A stretch of 64,000 bases of DNA, taken from positions 124,001 to 188,000 of the forward strand of contig CAVPMA010000015.1 in the NCBI GenBank assembly GCA_963706315.1, given 5' to 3'. A program made the position numbers and the translations under genes. The notes under the pieces were generated by a model. It was not told the DNA's origin. It worked only from the letters and a program-made list of their open reading frames with translations, and did no database searches. This document shows, one piece after another, positions 1 to 8,196 of this stretch (position 1 is its first letter; every line of letters starts with the position of its first letter). This DNA is from CALMEC01 sp963706315 (lineage in GTDB: Bacteria; Actinomycetota; Thermoleophilia; Miltoncostaeales; Miltoncostaeaceae).

Positions 1-1
1 G

Positions 2-154
2 CCGCTCGGGCAAGAGCGCTGCCTGGGGCCAGGCCGGCGCGCGGCGCGCCACGTGGTCGTGTCGCCCGACCCGGCCGGGCTCGCCGACCCCCCGCTCGAC
101 GACCTCACCGTCGCGTCGCGGGACGAGCCGCCGGTCAGCCCGTCGGCGGCGTGA
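2..154 (+). CDS. C-terminal end of a hypothetical protein (cut by window edge)
   Basis: A frame entering from the left edge stays open to a TGA at 152-154, so only the last 50 residues are visible. They are Pro/Ala/Asp-rich and end in PSAA, like a flexible tail; no domain can be recognised. The end overlaps the 3' end of the converging phosphoesterase gene by 20 nt, a common arrangement in this window. In DNA this GC-rich an open frame of this size can also arise by chance, so the call is tentative. Confidence 0.35.
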   Translation, partial: PLGQERCLGPGRRAARHVVVSPDPAGLADPPLDDLTVASRDEPPVSPSAA

Positions 155-950
155 GGTTGATCCGGAACCGGTCGATCAGCCCCCCCGTCGGGGTGATCGC
201 CCGGACCCCGATCTTGGTGGGCGTGGCCTCGACCTGCAGGAAGTGGTACGCCGGCTTGCAGAGCACCAGGCCGGCCGCCTTGCGCGTGCACGGGTAGAGG
301 TTCGCGCCGCCGCCGCCGGTGGTGACGTAGGTGACCGTCTTGTACTGGATGCGCTCGTACCCGTGGTTGTGGCCCTGCAGCACGAGCCGCACCTTGTACT
401 TCACGAACAGCGGCTCCCACAGGCGCTGCTGCACCAGCTGCGGCTCGTGGAGCCCGGCAGTGCGGGTGGGCTGGTGGTAGGCCACGATGACCGGCCGGAC
501 CTTCTCCGCCGCCAGCACCCGGCGCAGGAACGCGAGCTGCCTGGGGTTGTCGGGCTGGTTGGCGTCGAGCACCACCAGGCGCGCGGGCCCGGCGAGGAAC
601 GTGTACCAGCGCGACGGGCTCGCGAGTGTCGTCGCGGTCGAGCGGCCGCCGAGGTCGTGGTTGCCCCACGCCGCCCGGTAGCGCACGCCCAGGTCGATGA
701 GGCACTTCTCGGGCGTGTCGAACGTCGCGGGGCTGGCCGTACCCCTGGGGTAGAAGTTGTCGCCGGTCGTGAGCACGAACGCGAACTTGGCCTTCTGGTA
801 CTCCTGGCACATGCGCTTGGTCACGGCGGCCTGGCTGATCGTGCCGCTCCCCCAGTCGCCCTTGACCGCGAACCGCACCCCGAGCGCGGAACCCACCGGC
901 GCAAGGCCGAACGCGACGGCAACGAGCGCGGCGGCCTTGAGGCGGCTCAA
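135..950 (-). CDS. Exported calcineurin-like metallophosphoesterase
   Basis: The 271-residue protein has the ordered metal-binding motifs of the calcineurin-like phosphoesterase fold: GDWG (31-34), GDN (63-65), GNHD (96-99), YHQ (158-160) and GHNHG (193-197). These bind a dinuclear metal centre that hydrolyses phosphomonoesters or diesters; the spacing resembles purple-acid-phosphatase-like extracellular enzymes. Residues 1-24 form a signal peptide with Arg/Lys then an Ala/Val/Leu stretch. I start at the TTG at 950 because it overlaps the stop of the upstream gene as TTGA and gives a clean signal peptide; upstream extension is low-complexity. It is probably translated from the same message as the small membrane protein at 947-1267. 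The substrate is unknown. Confidence 0.82.
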   Translation of the reverse strand: MSRLKAAALVAVAFGLAPVGSALGVRFAVKGDWGSGTISQAAVTKRMCQEYQKAKFAFVLTTGDNFYPRGTASPATFDTPEKCLIDLGVRYRAAWGNHDLGGRSTATTLASPSRWYTFLAGPARLVVLDANQPDNPRQLAFLRRVLAAEKVRPVIVAYHQPTRTAGLHEPQLVQQRLWEPLFVKYKVRLVLQGHNHGYERIQYKTVTYVTTGGGGANLYPCTRKAAGLVLCKPAYHFLQVEATPTKIGVRAITPTGGLIDRFRINLTPPTG

Positions 951-1267
951 CCGTGCGACGGCGAGCCCTCCATTTCGGCGCGCAGCTCCGCCGCTCGCCG
1001 ACGAAGCCGTGCGCGGGCGGCCTCGAGGTCCGCCACGTGGGTCTCCGCGTCCAACGGCGGTGCGGGCGGCGCCTGCGGGCCGGGTGGTGCCGGCGGGGCG
1101 GGCGCGGCAGCCTGGGTGGCCGGCTCGGACACCGGCTCCTCCCACGGCGCCGGTCCGGCCAGCTCCACGGCCTGGGCGGCGAGCCGGCGCCGGCGCGCCA
1201 GGGCCGCTCCTGCCCCGAGACCTGCCCCTGCGGCGGTCGCGATGAGAAAACGACCGATGGCTCCCAT
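947..1267 (-). CDS. Small membrane-anchored hypothetical protein with coiled-coil end
   Basis: This 106-residue protein starts at an ATG preceded by a strong GAGGAGG ribosome site. Residues 4-25 are a Gly/Ala-rich hydrophobic segment (MGAIGRFLIATAAGAGLGAG) followed by an Arg cluster, suggesting one membrane anchor with the rest inside. The middle is Pro/Ala-rich, and the C-terminal 40 residues are charged and heptad-like, a probable short coiled coil. The gene is the first of a two-gene unit with the phosphoesterase (TTGA overlap). A possible -10 element TACCAT lies about 30 nt upstream (1294-1299 on the minus strand). No family is recognised. Confidence 0.65.
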   Translation of the reverse strand: MGAIGRFLIATAAGAGLGAGAALARRRRLAAQAVELAGPAPWEEPVSEPATQAAAPAPPAPPGPQAPPAPPLDAETHVADLEAARARLRRRAAELRAEMEGSPSHG

Positions 1268-1372
1268 GACTTCCTCCTCAGACGGTCGCCGCCATGGTAG
1301 ACCCGATGCCCGACAGATGGCGCAAAGTGGCGTCAGAATCGGAACGAACGTGCGCAACGTGGGACGTTTCGC

Positions 1373-1381
1373 TGGTATATT
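1373..1381 (+). promoter_or_regulatory. Extended -10 promoter of the rpsF operon
   Basis: TGGTATATT is an extended -10 element (TG-N-TATATT), the most AT-rich hexamer in this intergenic stretch, 76 nt before the probable rpsF start. I see no good -35. Transcription would start near 1388 and give a leader of about 70 nt. Confidence 0.55.
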
Positions 1382-1394
1382 GTCGCGCCTGCTC

Positions 1395-1437
1395 ACGCCG
1401 GAAACTGGCGTCTGCGCGCGTTGAGGCGACCCGCCTC
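1395..1437 (+). promoter_or_regulatory. Two hairpins in the rpsF operon leader
   Basis: The first hairpin spans 1395-1411 (ACGCCGG against CTGGCGT, 7 pairs including one G-T, loop AAA). The second is GAGGCG-ACC-CGCCTC at 1423-1437, a perfect 6-bp stem. Both lie between the -10 element and the rpsF start. Leaders of rpsF operons in many bacteria bind the S6:S18 complex for feedback control. Whether this is such a site is inference; I could not confirm the known CCG-containing bulge. Confidence 0.35.
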
Positions 1438-1456
1438 GATCGGTCGACGAAGAGCT

Positions 1457-1870
1457 TTGGAGGCTGGGATCAACCCGTACGAAATCATGCTCATCCTGAA
1501 CCCCGAGGTCGGCGGCGAACGCCACGACGACATCGTGGAACGCGTCCGCCAGCTGGTGGTCGGAGGCGACGGCGCGGTCGTCCAACTCGACGACTGGGGC
1601 GAGCGCCGGATCGCCTTCCCCATGGGGGGACAGGCAACCGGCCGCTACATGGTGCTCACGTGCGACGCGCCCGGCTCCGCGCTCAGCGAGATCGAGCGCG
1701 TCCTGTCGATCAACAAAGACGTCGTCCTGCGCTCTCAGACCATCCGGCTCAGCCGCGCGCAGGCCGAGATCCAGCGGGAGAAGGGCGCTCAGCCCCCGGC
1801 CGACGACCGGCCGGACGGCGAATCGCCGTTCCCGCGCCCGCAGCGTCCGCAGCGCCGCCGGTCCCGATAG
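1457..1870 (+). CDS. rpsF: 30S ribosomal protein S6
   Basis: Small-subunit protein S6, which pairs with S18 on the platform of the 30S subunit. The start of the fold (NPYEIMLIL), the DWGERRIAFP segment and the later GRYMVLTCDAP strand are typical. The C-terminal tail (about 30 residues, Arg/Pro-rich) is disordered and longer than in the shortest homologues. The start is uncertain: the TTG at 1457 puts residues LEAG before INPYE; a TTG at 1421 would place the leader hairpin inside the gene; the best ribosome site (GGAGG, 1459-1463) points to an ATC at 1469. First gene of rpsF-ssb-rplI-dnaB. Confidence 0.93.
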   Translation: MEAGINPYEIMLILNPEVGGERHDDIVERVRQLVVGGDGAVVQLDDWGERRIAFPMGGQATGRYMVLTCDAPGSALSEIERVLSINKDVVLRSQTIRLSRAQAEIQREKGAQPPADDRPDGESPFPRPQRPQRRRSR

Positions 1871-1887
1871 CACCGAAGGAGCGAGCA

Positions 1888-2346
1888 GTGGCAGCAGATC
1901 TGAACCGTGTGACCCTGGTCGGGCGACTCACGCGCGATCCCGAGCTCCGGCACACCGCCGGCGGTGACGCCGTGTGCTCGATGCGCCTCGCCGTGTCGAG
2001 TCGCTCGCGCGACGAGAACGGCCAGTGGGGTGACAAGTCCAACTTCTTCGACGTGGTCGTGTTCGGCCGCCAGGCGGAGACCGCGAGCAACTACCTCGCA
2101 AAGGGCCGGCGCATCGGCGTCGACGGCCGCCTCTCGTGGCGCGAGTGGACGGCGCAGGACGGCGGCAAGCGCCAGTCCACCGAGATCGTCGCGAACGACG
2201 TCTTCTTCCTCGACTCGCGCGGCGACAGCGGCGGCGAGGGCGGAGGCGGCGGCTGGTCGGCCCCGGCGGGGAGCGACCTGCCCGTCGACACGAGCGACAT
2301 GGCGGCCCCCGCGGCCGGCGGCGCCGACGACGACATCCCGTTCTAG
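1888..2346 (+). CDS. ssb: Single-stranded DNA-binding protein
   Basis: The 152-residue SSB protects single-stranded DNA at forks and recruits partners through its tail. The OB fold occupies about residues 5-110 (LNRVTLVGRLTRDPELR at the start, KSNFFDVVVFG in the middle). It is followed by a Gly-rich linker and the acidic tip DDDIPF that binds partner proteins. GTG start at 1888 with AAGGAG upstream. It follows rpsF by 17 nt. In most bacteria rpsR comes next; here rplI does. Confidence 0.95.
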   Translation: MAADLNRVTLVGRLTRDPELRHTAGGDAVCSMRLAVSSRSRDENGQWGDKSNFFDVVVFGRQAETASNYLAKGRRIGVDGRLSWREWTAQDGGKRQSTEIVANDVFFLDSRGDSGGEGGGGGWSAPAGSDLPVDTSDMAAPAAGGADDDIPF

Positions 2347-2368
2347 GCCCGAGGAGACACAGCCAGAC

Positions 2369-2830
2369 ATGCAAGCGATCCTGCTGAAGGAAGTCGAAGG
2401 GCTCGGGAAGCCCGGGGCCGTCGTCAACGTGACCCGCGGGTACCTCCGCAACTACTTGCTGCCGCGCAAGCTGGCGGAGCTCGCGACCGCATCGCGCATC
2501 GCAGAGGCCGAGCGGCGCATGGAGGCCGAGAAGGCGGCCGCGGCGAAGCGCGCGGCGGAGGCCCACCAGATCGCGGACCTTCTCAACCGCACGATCCTCA
2601 CCCTCAAGTCCAAGGCCGGCGGCGACGGGCGCCTGTTCGGCTCGATCACGGCGCAGGACGTCGCCGATGCGATCCGTGAGGCGCGGCAGATCGAAATCGA
2701 TCGCCACGACATCACGATCGAACCGCCGATCCGCCAGACCGGCACCTACGTGATCCCGGTCGAGGTGGTGGCAGGCGTCGTTGCCCAGGTCAAGACGATC
2801 GTCAGCCCGCTGCTCGACGGCGAGTCCTGA
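2369..2830 (+). CDS. rplI: 50S ribosomal protein L9
   Basis: L9 (153 residues) binds 23S rRNA near the L1 stalk and helps keep reading frame. The N-terminal rRNA-binding domain is clear (MQAILLKEVEGLGKPG, then GYLRNYLLPR). It is followed by the long Ala/Lys/Glu helix (about 45-75) and the C-terminal domain with DGRLFGSIT. ATG at 2369 follows a GAGGAG ribosome site with a slightly long spacer. It lies 22 nt after ssb and 38 nt before dnaB, so it is in the same operon. Confidence 0.95.
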   Translation: MQAILLKEVEGLGKPGAVVNVTRGYLRNYLLPRKLAELATASRIAEAERRMEAEKAAAAKRAAEAHQIADLLNRTILTLKSKAGGDGRLFGSITAQDVADAIREARQIEIDRHDITIEPPIRQTGTYVIPVEVVAGVVAQVKTIVSPLLDGES

Positions 2831-2868
2831 GCGGAGCCCGCGCCCCGGAGCGCGCTCGCGGGACGGGT

Positions 2869-4206
2869 ATGGCCGAGCGCGTCCCACCACCCCAGAACCT
2901 CGAAGCCGAGCAGATGCTGCTCGGCGCGTTGATGGATGCGTCGGGCAACTTCGCCGAGGCGCTCGCCATCGTCGGCGCCGACGACTTCTACCGTGAGGGG
3001 CACCGCCTGATCTTTCGGGCGATGCAGGACCTGTTCCACGCGGGCGAGCCGATCGAGCCGATCACGGTCATCGACCAGCTCACCAAGTCGGGCACCCTCG
3101 ACAACGCCGGCGGCAAGGAGGCGATCCTCGACATCGTCGAGACGGCCTACATCGCCGCGAGCTACCGCACCTACGGTGAGATCGTCCACAACGCCGCAAC
3201 CCAGCGGCGACTGCTCCTCGTCAGCCAGGAGATCGAGGCGATCGTCGCGGGCCGCGAGGGCGAGACCGACGACATGGTCCAGCGGGCTGAGGACCTCGTC
3301 TACGGGCTCTCGCAGGAGGCGACCCGCGGCGACTTCGTGAGCGCGCAGGACCTCGTGCACGCCGGAGTCGAGCGGCTCGTCGCCGCGTCCGAGCGCGGCG
3401 TGGAGATCACCGGGCTCGCCACCGGCTTCCTCGACCTCGACAAGCTGACCGGCGGGCTGCGCCCTGCGAACCTCGTGGTCGTCGCCGCCCGCCCCAGCAT
3501 GGGCAAGACGGCCCTGGCGCTCGGCATGGCCGCCAACGCCGCGCTCGACGACGACAAGACCGTCGCCATCTTCAGCATCGAGATGTCGGCCGACGAGATC
3601 GTGGGCCGCATGCTCTCGGCCACCGCGATGGTCGACGGCAGCCGGCTGCGTACCGGGCGCCTCTCGCAGGATGACTGGCCGCGCATCGGTCAGGCCGCCG
3701 ACCGCCTCGCCAAGTCGAACCTGTTCATCGACGACTCGGAAGGGGTCACCGTGGCGGAGATGCGCACCAAGGCGCGCCGCCTCAAGAGCCGGTTCGGGCT
3801 CGACCTGGTGATCGTCGACTACATCCAGCTCATGGAGGGCGCCCCCGGCCGCGGGCGCCGCGACGAGAACCGCGTGCAGGAGATCTCCGCGATCTCCCGG
3901 GCGCTCAAGCTCATGGCGCGCGACCTGGACGTGCCGCTCATCTGCGTCTCGCAGCTCAACCGCGGCCCGGACGCCCGCACCGACAAGCACCCGCTCCTGT
4001 CCGACCTGCGCGAATCGGGAGCCATCGAGCAGGACGCCGATATCGTCCTCATGCTCTACCGCGACGAGTACTACAACAAGGACAGTGAAGAGAAGGGCAT
4101 CACCGACCTCGACATCGCGAAGCACCGCAACGGTCCCACCGGCCGCGTCAAGCTGACGTTCATGGACCGGTACGCGAAGTTCGGCAACCTGGCGCCCGAG
4201 AGCTAG
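2869..4206 (+). CDS. dnaB: Replicative DNA helicase DnaB
   Basis: Hexameric 5'-3' helicase that unwinds DNA at the replication fork. The 445-residue protein has the N-terminal primase-binding domain (about 8-110), a linker, and a RecA-like motor. The motor carries Walker A ARPSMGKTA (207-215) and Walker B VIVDYIQL (314-321), then the SQLNRG and DLRESGAIEQDAD motifs. The length is normal and no intein interrupts the P-loop, a common insertion site in actinobacterial dnaB. Start ATG at 2869; last gene of the rpsF operon, with purA following after 14 nt. Confidence 0.97.
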   Translation: MAERVPPPQNLEAEQMLLGALMDASGNFAEALAIVGADDFYREGHRLIFRAMQDLFHAGEPIEPITVIDQLTKSGTLDNAGGKEAILDIVETAYIAASYRTYGEIVHNAATQRRLLLVSQEIEAIVAGREGETDDMVQRAEDLVYGLSQEATRGDFVSAQDLVHAGVERLVAASERGVEITGLATGFLDLDKLTGGLRPANLVVVAARPSMGKTALALGMAANAALDDDKTVAIFSIEMSADEIVGRMLSATAMVDGSRLRTGRLSQDDWPRIGQAADRLAKSNLFIDDSEGVTVAEMRTKARRLKSRFGLDLVIVDYIQLMEGAPGRGRRDENRVQEISAISRALKLMARDLDVPLICVSQLNRGPDARTDKHPLLSDLRESGAIEQDADIVLMLYRDEYYNKDSEEKGITDLDIAKHRNGPTGRVKLTFMDRYAKFGNLAPES

Positions 4207-4220
4207 GAGAGGTCCACTCG

Positions 4221-5504
4221 ATGTCCGCGACCGTGATCGTCGGCGCCCAGTGGGGCGATGAGGGGAAGGGCAAGGTCGTCGACCTGCTCGCGCAGCGCAG
4301 CGACGTGGTGGTGCGGTTCCAGGGCGGCAACAACGCCGGACACACCATCGTGCGTGACGGGGAGACGTTCAAGCTGCACCTCATCCCGTCGGGCATCCTC
4401 TACCCGGGCAAGCTCTGCATCATCGGCAACGGCACCGTGGTGGACCCCGGGGTGCTGTGCAGCGAGCTCGACGCCCTGGAGGAGCGTGGGATCTCGGTCG
4501 ACGGCCTTCGCGTCTCGAGCGCGGCGCACCTGATCATGCCGTACCACGTGCTGCTCGACGGGGCGGCGGAGATGCGGCTCGGACGGTTCTCGATCGGCAC
4601 CACCCGCCGCGGCATCGGACCGTGCTACCAGGACAAGGCGGCCCGGGTCGGGATCCGCGCACAGGACCTGCTCGACCCCGGCATCCTGGTCCGCAAGCTC
4701 GAGATCGCGCTCGAACAGAAGAACGAGCTGCTGCAGAAGCTCTACGACATGGCGCCGCTCGACCCCGCCGCCGTGGCCGAGGAAGTCCTTCATCACGCGG
4801 AGCGCCTGCGGCCGTTCATCGCCGACACGAGCCTGCTCGTCAACCGGGCGCTCGACGCCGGCAAGCGCGTGCTCTTCGAGGGCGCCCAGGGCACTATGCT
4901 CGACGTCGACCACGGCACCTACCCGTTCGTGACGTCCTCCAACCCGATCGCGGGAGCGGCCTGCACCGGCGCCGGCGTCGGCCCGACCCGCATCGACGGG
5001 GTGCTCGGCGTCGCCAAGGCCTACGTCACGCGCGTCGGCGAGGGGCCCTTCCCCACCGAGCTCGACGACCACGCCGGACGCCACATGCTCGAGCAGGGCC
5101 AGGAGTACGGCACGACGACCGGCCGTCAGCGCCGCTGCGGCTGGCTCGACCTGGTCGCGCTGCGGTACGCCGTACGCCTTTCCGGCATCACCGAGATCGC
5201 GCTGACCAAGCTCGACGTGCTGTCCGGGCTCGACACCCTCAAGGTCTGTGTGGCCTACGAGACCAAGGACGAGGAGCGGCTGGGCGAGCTGCCAGACAAC
5301 CAGACGGTCTTCCACGGGTGCCGGCCGGTCTACGAGGAGATCCCCGGCTGGGACGAGGACATCACCACGTGCACCGAGCTGGAGGACCTCCCCCCGCGAG
5401 CCCGCAACTACGTCGACCTGATCGCCGACGCCCTCGGCGTGCCGATCACCCTCATCGGCACCGGCCAAGGCCGCCATCAGGTGATCGACTTCGTCGGCAT
5501 CTGA
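4221..5504 (+). CDS. purA: Adenylosuccinate synthetase
   Basis: Makes adenylosuccinate from IMP, aspartate and GTP, the first committed step to AMP; cytosolic. The 427-residue protein has the phosphate loop GDEGKGK (12-18), the NNAGHT motif near 38, GTTRRGIGPCYQDK near 130, and the C-terminal guanine-specificity region near GTGQGRHQ. Start ATG with GGAGAGG upstream, 14 nt after dnaB, so it is probably co-transcribed with it. Its partner enzyme PurB lies 12 kb downstream. All expected motifs are present. Confidence 0.97.
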   Translation: MSATVIVGAQWGDEGKGKVVDLLAQRSDVVVRFQGGNNAGHTIVRDGETFKLHLIPSGILYPGKLCIIGNGTVVDPGVLCSELDALEERGISVDGLRVSSAAHLIMPYHVLLDGAAEMRLGRFSIGTTRRGIGPCYQDKAARVGIRAQDLLDPGILVRKLEIALEQKNELLQKLYDMAPLDPAAVAEEVLHHAERLRPFIADTSLLVNRALDAGKRVLFEGAQGTMLDVDHGTYPFVTSSNPIAGAACTGAGVGPTRIDGVLGVAKAYVTRVGEGPFPTELDDHAGRHMLEQGQEYGTTTGRQRRCGWLDLVALRYAVRLSGITEIALTKLDVLSGLDTLKVCVAYETKDEERLGELPDNQTVFHGCRPVYEEIPGWDEDITTCTELEDLPPRARNYVDLIADALGVPITLIGTGQGRHQVIDFVGI

Positions 5505-5535
5505 CGGATTTGTCGTCCCGCCGAGTGAGCCTGGT

Positions 5536-5549
5536 CCGCCCGAAGGCGG
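5536..5549 (+). terminator. Possible weak terminator after purA
   Basis: CCGCC-CGAA-GGCGG is a 5-bp stem with a four-base loop, 32 nt after the purA stop and before the methyltransferase gene. There is no T run, so this is only a candidate. Confidence 0.25.
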
Positions 5550-5637
5550 GGCGTCGAGACAAGTGACGTCATCCGTGCGATTCCGAGGCGCGTAATCTCG
5601 CCCAATCGTCCTTGGTCCACCAATCAGGGAGCATGCG

Positions 5638-6477
5638 ATGGCGGGAAGCGATCGGGTCTCGGTCGGCGACGACTACGTGATGGCCACAGGTGCCCGGGGT
5701 GCGGCTCGCTTGCAGTTGCTCGACGATGTGTACGGCGCTTCCACGCGGGCGGCCTGCGACGAGCGGGGCCTGACCGAGGGTTGGCATGTCGCCGACATCG
5801 GGTGCGGCACCGGGCAGGTGTCGTGCTGGTTCGGTGAGCGCGTCGGACCAACCGGTCGCGTCACCGCCCTCGACGTGAGCGCCGACCAGCTCCAGTACGG
5901 TCGAGAGCGGGCGGCGAGAAGCGGCCTCGAGAACATCTCCTTCGTCGAGGGGAGCGCCTACGAGCCAGGCCTGCCCCGGGGCGCGTTCGATCTGGCGTTC
6001 TGCCGATTCCTTCTGTGCCATCTCCGGCGACCCGCCGACGCGCTCGCGCAGATGTCGGGCCTCTTGCGGCCCGGCGGCATCCTGGTGGTGCAGGACATGT
6101 TGCTGAGCAGCCTGTTCACCGACCCGCCGAGCCGCGTCTACGCGCGCTTCGTCGAGGTCGGCGCGCAGCTGGGCGAAGCTCTCGGCGTGGACTACGACCT
6201 CGGGCGGAAGCTCTTTGGGATGTTCCGTGAACTCGGGCTCACCGGGTTGAGCGCCTCCGTGCACCAGCCGAGCTTCGCCAGCGGAGAGCGCAAGCGCCTG
6301 TGGGAGTACACCTTCCTCGAGGCCGCACCCGGCGCGATCGCGGCCGGAGTCGTGACGGAGCGCGAGTACGACGAGTTGGCCGCGGAGCTCACCGCAATCG
6401 GCGAGGACGACTCGACGCTCGTGGTTCAGCCCCCACTACTCGCGGTGAGCGGCGTGGTGCCGGACACGCCCGTGTGA
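5638..6477 (+). CDS. Class I SAM-dependent methyltransferase
   Basis: The 279-residue protein has a class I methyltransferase fold. Motif I is VADIGCGTGQVS (about 50-61), the acidic residue after strand 2 is in TALDVSADQLQYG, motif II/III lies near FVEGSAYEPGLP, and post-motif LLRPGGILVVQD follows. The body resembles ubiE/COQ5-like and natural-product enzymes, but nothing here fixes the substrate. Start ATG at 5638; a possible -10 TAATCT (5593-5598) lies 40 nt upstream. It stands alone between purA and a convergent gene. Confidence 0.85.
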   Translation: MAGSDRVSVGDDYVMATGARGAARLQLLDDVYGASTRAACDERGLTEGWHVADIGCGTGQVSCWFGERVGPTGRVTALDVSADQLQYGRERAARSGLENISFVEGSAYEPGLPRGAFDLAFCRFLLCHLRRPADALAQMSGLLRPGGILVVQDMLLSSLFTDPPSRVYARFVEVGAQLGEALGVDYDLGRKLFGMFRELGLTGLSASVHQPSFASGERKRLWEYTFLEAAPGAIAAGVVTEREYDELAAELTAIGEDDSTLVVQPPLLAVSGVVPDTPV

Positions 6478-6505
6478 ACGGCTCCGAGGGGGCGTCCTGA
6501 GAGGA

Positions 6506-6522
6506 CAACCGACCATCGGTTG
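6506..6522 (+). terminator. Hairpin between convergent genes
   Basis: CAACCGA-CCA-TCGGTTG is a perfect 7-bp stem with a three-base loop, 28 nt after the methyltransferase stop and 43 nt beyond the converging DUF2269 gene. It can serve both directions. No T run follows, which is usual for terminators in GC-rich actinobacteria. Confidence 0.5.
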
Positions 6523-6565
6523 CATCACACCGAGTGGGATCGGCCCGGTCGTATCGTGCGACGGG

Positions 6566-7027
6566 CTACAGGCCGGGCTTGGCCACCATCGCCCAGACCG
6601 CCACGAGTAGCACGACCAGCTCGATCCGCGAGAACAGCAGGATCCGCCCGATCCGGCGTTGGACCTCGGGGTCCTCGTAGGAGCGCTCCCGCACGAGCTG
6701 CTTGATGCGCCCCGACTCGGGCCCCAGGAACGCCATCCCCAGGAAGAACGAGAAGAGGAACGCCCCGAACCCGATCGAGATCCACGCCTGGCCGAAGTCC
6801 CAGTTGCCCTCCGACGCCGTCCAGATGCCGAAGATGAGCAGCAGGATCGACGCGGGCATGAACACCCGGAGGCCCATCCACTCGGCGTCGGCGGTGAGCG
6901 ACGCTGTGCGCGCAGAGTCCTTCGCGTGTGTCGCGCGGATCGCCAGCACCTGGAGGGCGATGCCGCCGCCGACCCACGTGACCGCCATCAAGATGTGCAC
7001 GAACAGCAGGAACTCGTAGAGGGACAT
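6566..7027 (-). CDS. DUF2269-type integral membrane protein
   Basis: The 153-residue protein is almost entirely membrane: four hydrophobic segments near 5-27, 53-72, 80-103 and 128-150. The opening LYEFLLFVHILMAVTWVGGG is the signature I associate with the DUF2269/CopD-like family, in which the conserved His sits in the first helix. The biochemical role of DUF2269 is unknown; heme or metal binding by the His is only a suggestion. ATG at 7027 lacks a strong ribosome site. It lies on the same strand as the aldo/keto reductase 124 nt upstream. Confidence 0.75.
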   Translation of the reverse strand: MSLYEFLLFVHILMAVTWVGGGIALQVLAIRATHAKDSARTASLTADAEWMGLRVFMPASILLLIFGIWTASEGNWDFGQAWISIGFGAFLFSFFLGMAFLGPESGRIKQLVRERSYEDPEVQRRIGRILLFSRIELVVLLVAVWAMVAKPGL

Positions 7028-7151
7028 CGCGTGACTCCTCGTTCGGTCGGGTTGATCGCGGGCCGGCGGACGATGGCAGGGCCGCGCCCCTCAGATCAGT
7101 GGCCACAGGCCCCTTCTTGCGGGCCGTCCGGCCCCCTGCCGGCGCGATGCC

Positions 7152-8147
7152 CTAGCCGTCGACCAGCCGCATGTACTCGGCCGGGTAGCGATCCCCCGCG
7201 ACGGTCGCCGGGTCGCCGATCTCGTCGAGCAGCGCGATCTCGGCGTCCGTGAGGTCGATCTCGGCGGCGGCGGCGTTCGCCTCGAGATGGGCACGCCGGC
7301 GGGTCCCGGGGATCGGGATGATGCGCTCGTGCTTGGCGAGGAGCCATGCCAGCGCGATCTGGGCGGGCTCCGCGCCGCGGACAGTCGCGATCTGACGCAG
7401 CCGGACCGCGAGGTCGAGGTTGCGCTCGAGTCGCTCCCCCTCGAACCGTGGGATCACCCGGCGCAGGTCGGTGTCCCCGAACGTCGTCTCCGGCGTGAGG
7501 CCACCCGCGAGCAGGCCCCGTCCCAGCGGACTGAAAGCCACCAGGGCGATGCCGAGCTCGACGAGCGTGGGGAGCACGTCGGCCTCGATGTCGCGGGTCC
7601 AGAGCGCGTACTCGCTCTGTACCGCAGTGAGGGGATGGACGGCCTGGGCTCGACGGATCGTGGCGGCGGATGCCTCCGACAGGCCCAGGTGACGGACCTT
7701 GCCAAGCTCGACCTGCTCGCCCATCGCGCCGACGGTCTCTTCGATCGGCACGCGCGGGTCGACCCGATGGAGGTACCAGAGGTCGACGTGGTCGACGCCG
7801 AGCCGGGCGAGGCTCGCGTCGATCGAGCGGCGGGCATGCTCGGGGCTGCCGTTGACGCGGGGCTCGCCGCCGTACGGATCGACGAACCCGAACTTGGTGC
7901 ACAGCACTGCCTCGTCGCGCCGCCCCCGGAGGGCGCGGCCCACGAGGCGCTCGTTGTGGCCCGCGCCGTAGACGTCGGCCGTGTCGATCAGCGTGACCCC
8001 GAGGTCCAGTGCCGCATGCAGCGTGACGATCGACTCGCGGTCGTCGGCCTCGCCGTAGACGCCGGAGAGCGACATCGCCCCGAATCCAACGGCTCCGACG
8101 GCCGGCCCACCCGATCCCAGTTCCCGCTGCCGCACGAGGCCGACCAT
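7152..8147 (-). CDS. Aldo/keto reductase
   Basis: NADPH-dependent reductase of aldehydes or ketones with the (beta/alpha)8 fold. The catalytic tetrad is visible as D55 and Y60 (IDTADVYG), K85 (CTKFG) and H127 (YLHRVD). The C-terminal cofactor region has IPIPGTRRRAHLEAN. I start at the ATG at 8147 (331 residues), which begins directly before the first strand; eight further upstream residues (to 8171) look unnatural. The overall sequence is close to the AKR13-like stress reductases, but the substrate cannot be told. It diverges from the HtrA-like gene, with 49 nt between the two starts. Confidence 0.92.
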   Translation of the reverse strand: MVGLVRQRELGSGGPAVGAVGFGAMSLSGVYGEADDRESIVTLHAALDLGVTLIDTADVYGAGHNERLVGRALRGRRDEAVLCTKFGFVDPYGGEPRVNGSPEHARRSIDASLARLGVDHVDLWYLHRVDPRVPIEETVGAMGEQVELGKVRHLGLSEASAATIRRAQAVHPLTAVQSEYALWTRDIEADVLPTLVELGIALVAFSPLGRGLLAGGLTPETTFGDTDLRRVIPRFEGERLERNLDLAVRLRQIATVRGAEPAQIALAWLLAKHERIIPIPGTRRRAHLEANAAAAEIDLTDAEIALLDEIGDPATVAGDRYPAEYMRLVDG

Positions 8148-8184
8148 ACAAAGCGCCCCGAGGCGGCACAAAGTTCGCCGGTGC

Positions 8185-8190
8185 TACCGT
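8185..8190 (+). promoter_or_regulatory. Leaderless -10 box of the HtrA-like gene
   Basis: TACCGT (TANNNT) ends 6 nt before the ATG at 8197, and there is no Shine-Dalgarno sequence. Transcription would start at or next to the start codon. The same geometry recurs before several other lead genes in this window. Confidence 0.5.
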
Positions 8191-8196
8191 CGAGCG

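Noticed and set aside
2746..4125. A 459-residue minus-strand frame opposite dnaB
   Set aside because: It is the mirror of the high G/C third-position bias of dnaB; composition is Val/Asp/Arg-rich without motifs. The same applies to long opposite frames over purA, purL, metH and pckA.
2869..4206. Intein in dnaB
   Set aside because: The Walker A region and flanks are continuous and the protein has the normal length of 445 residues.
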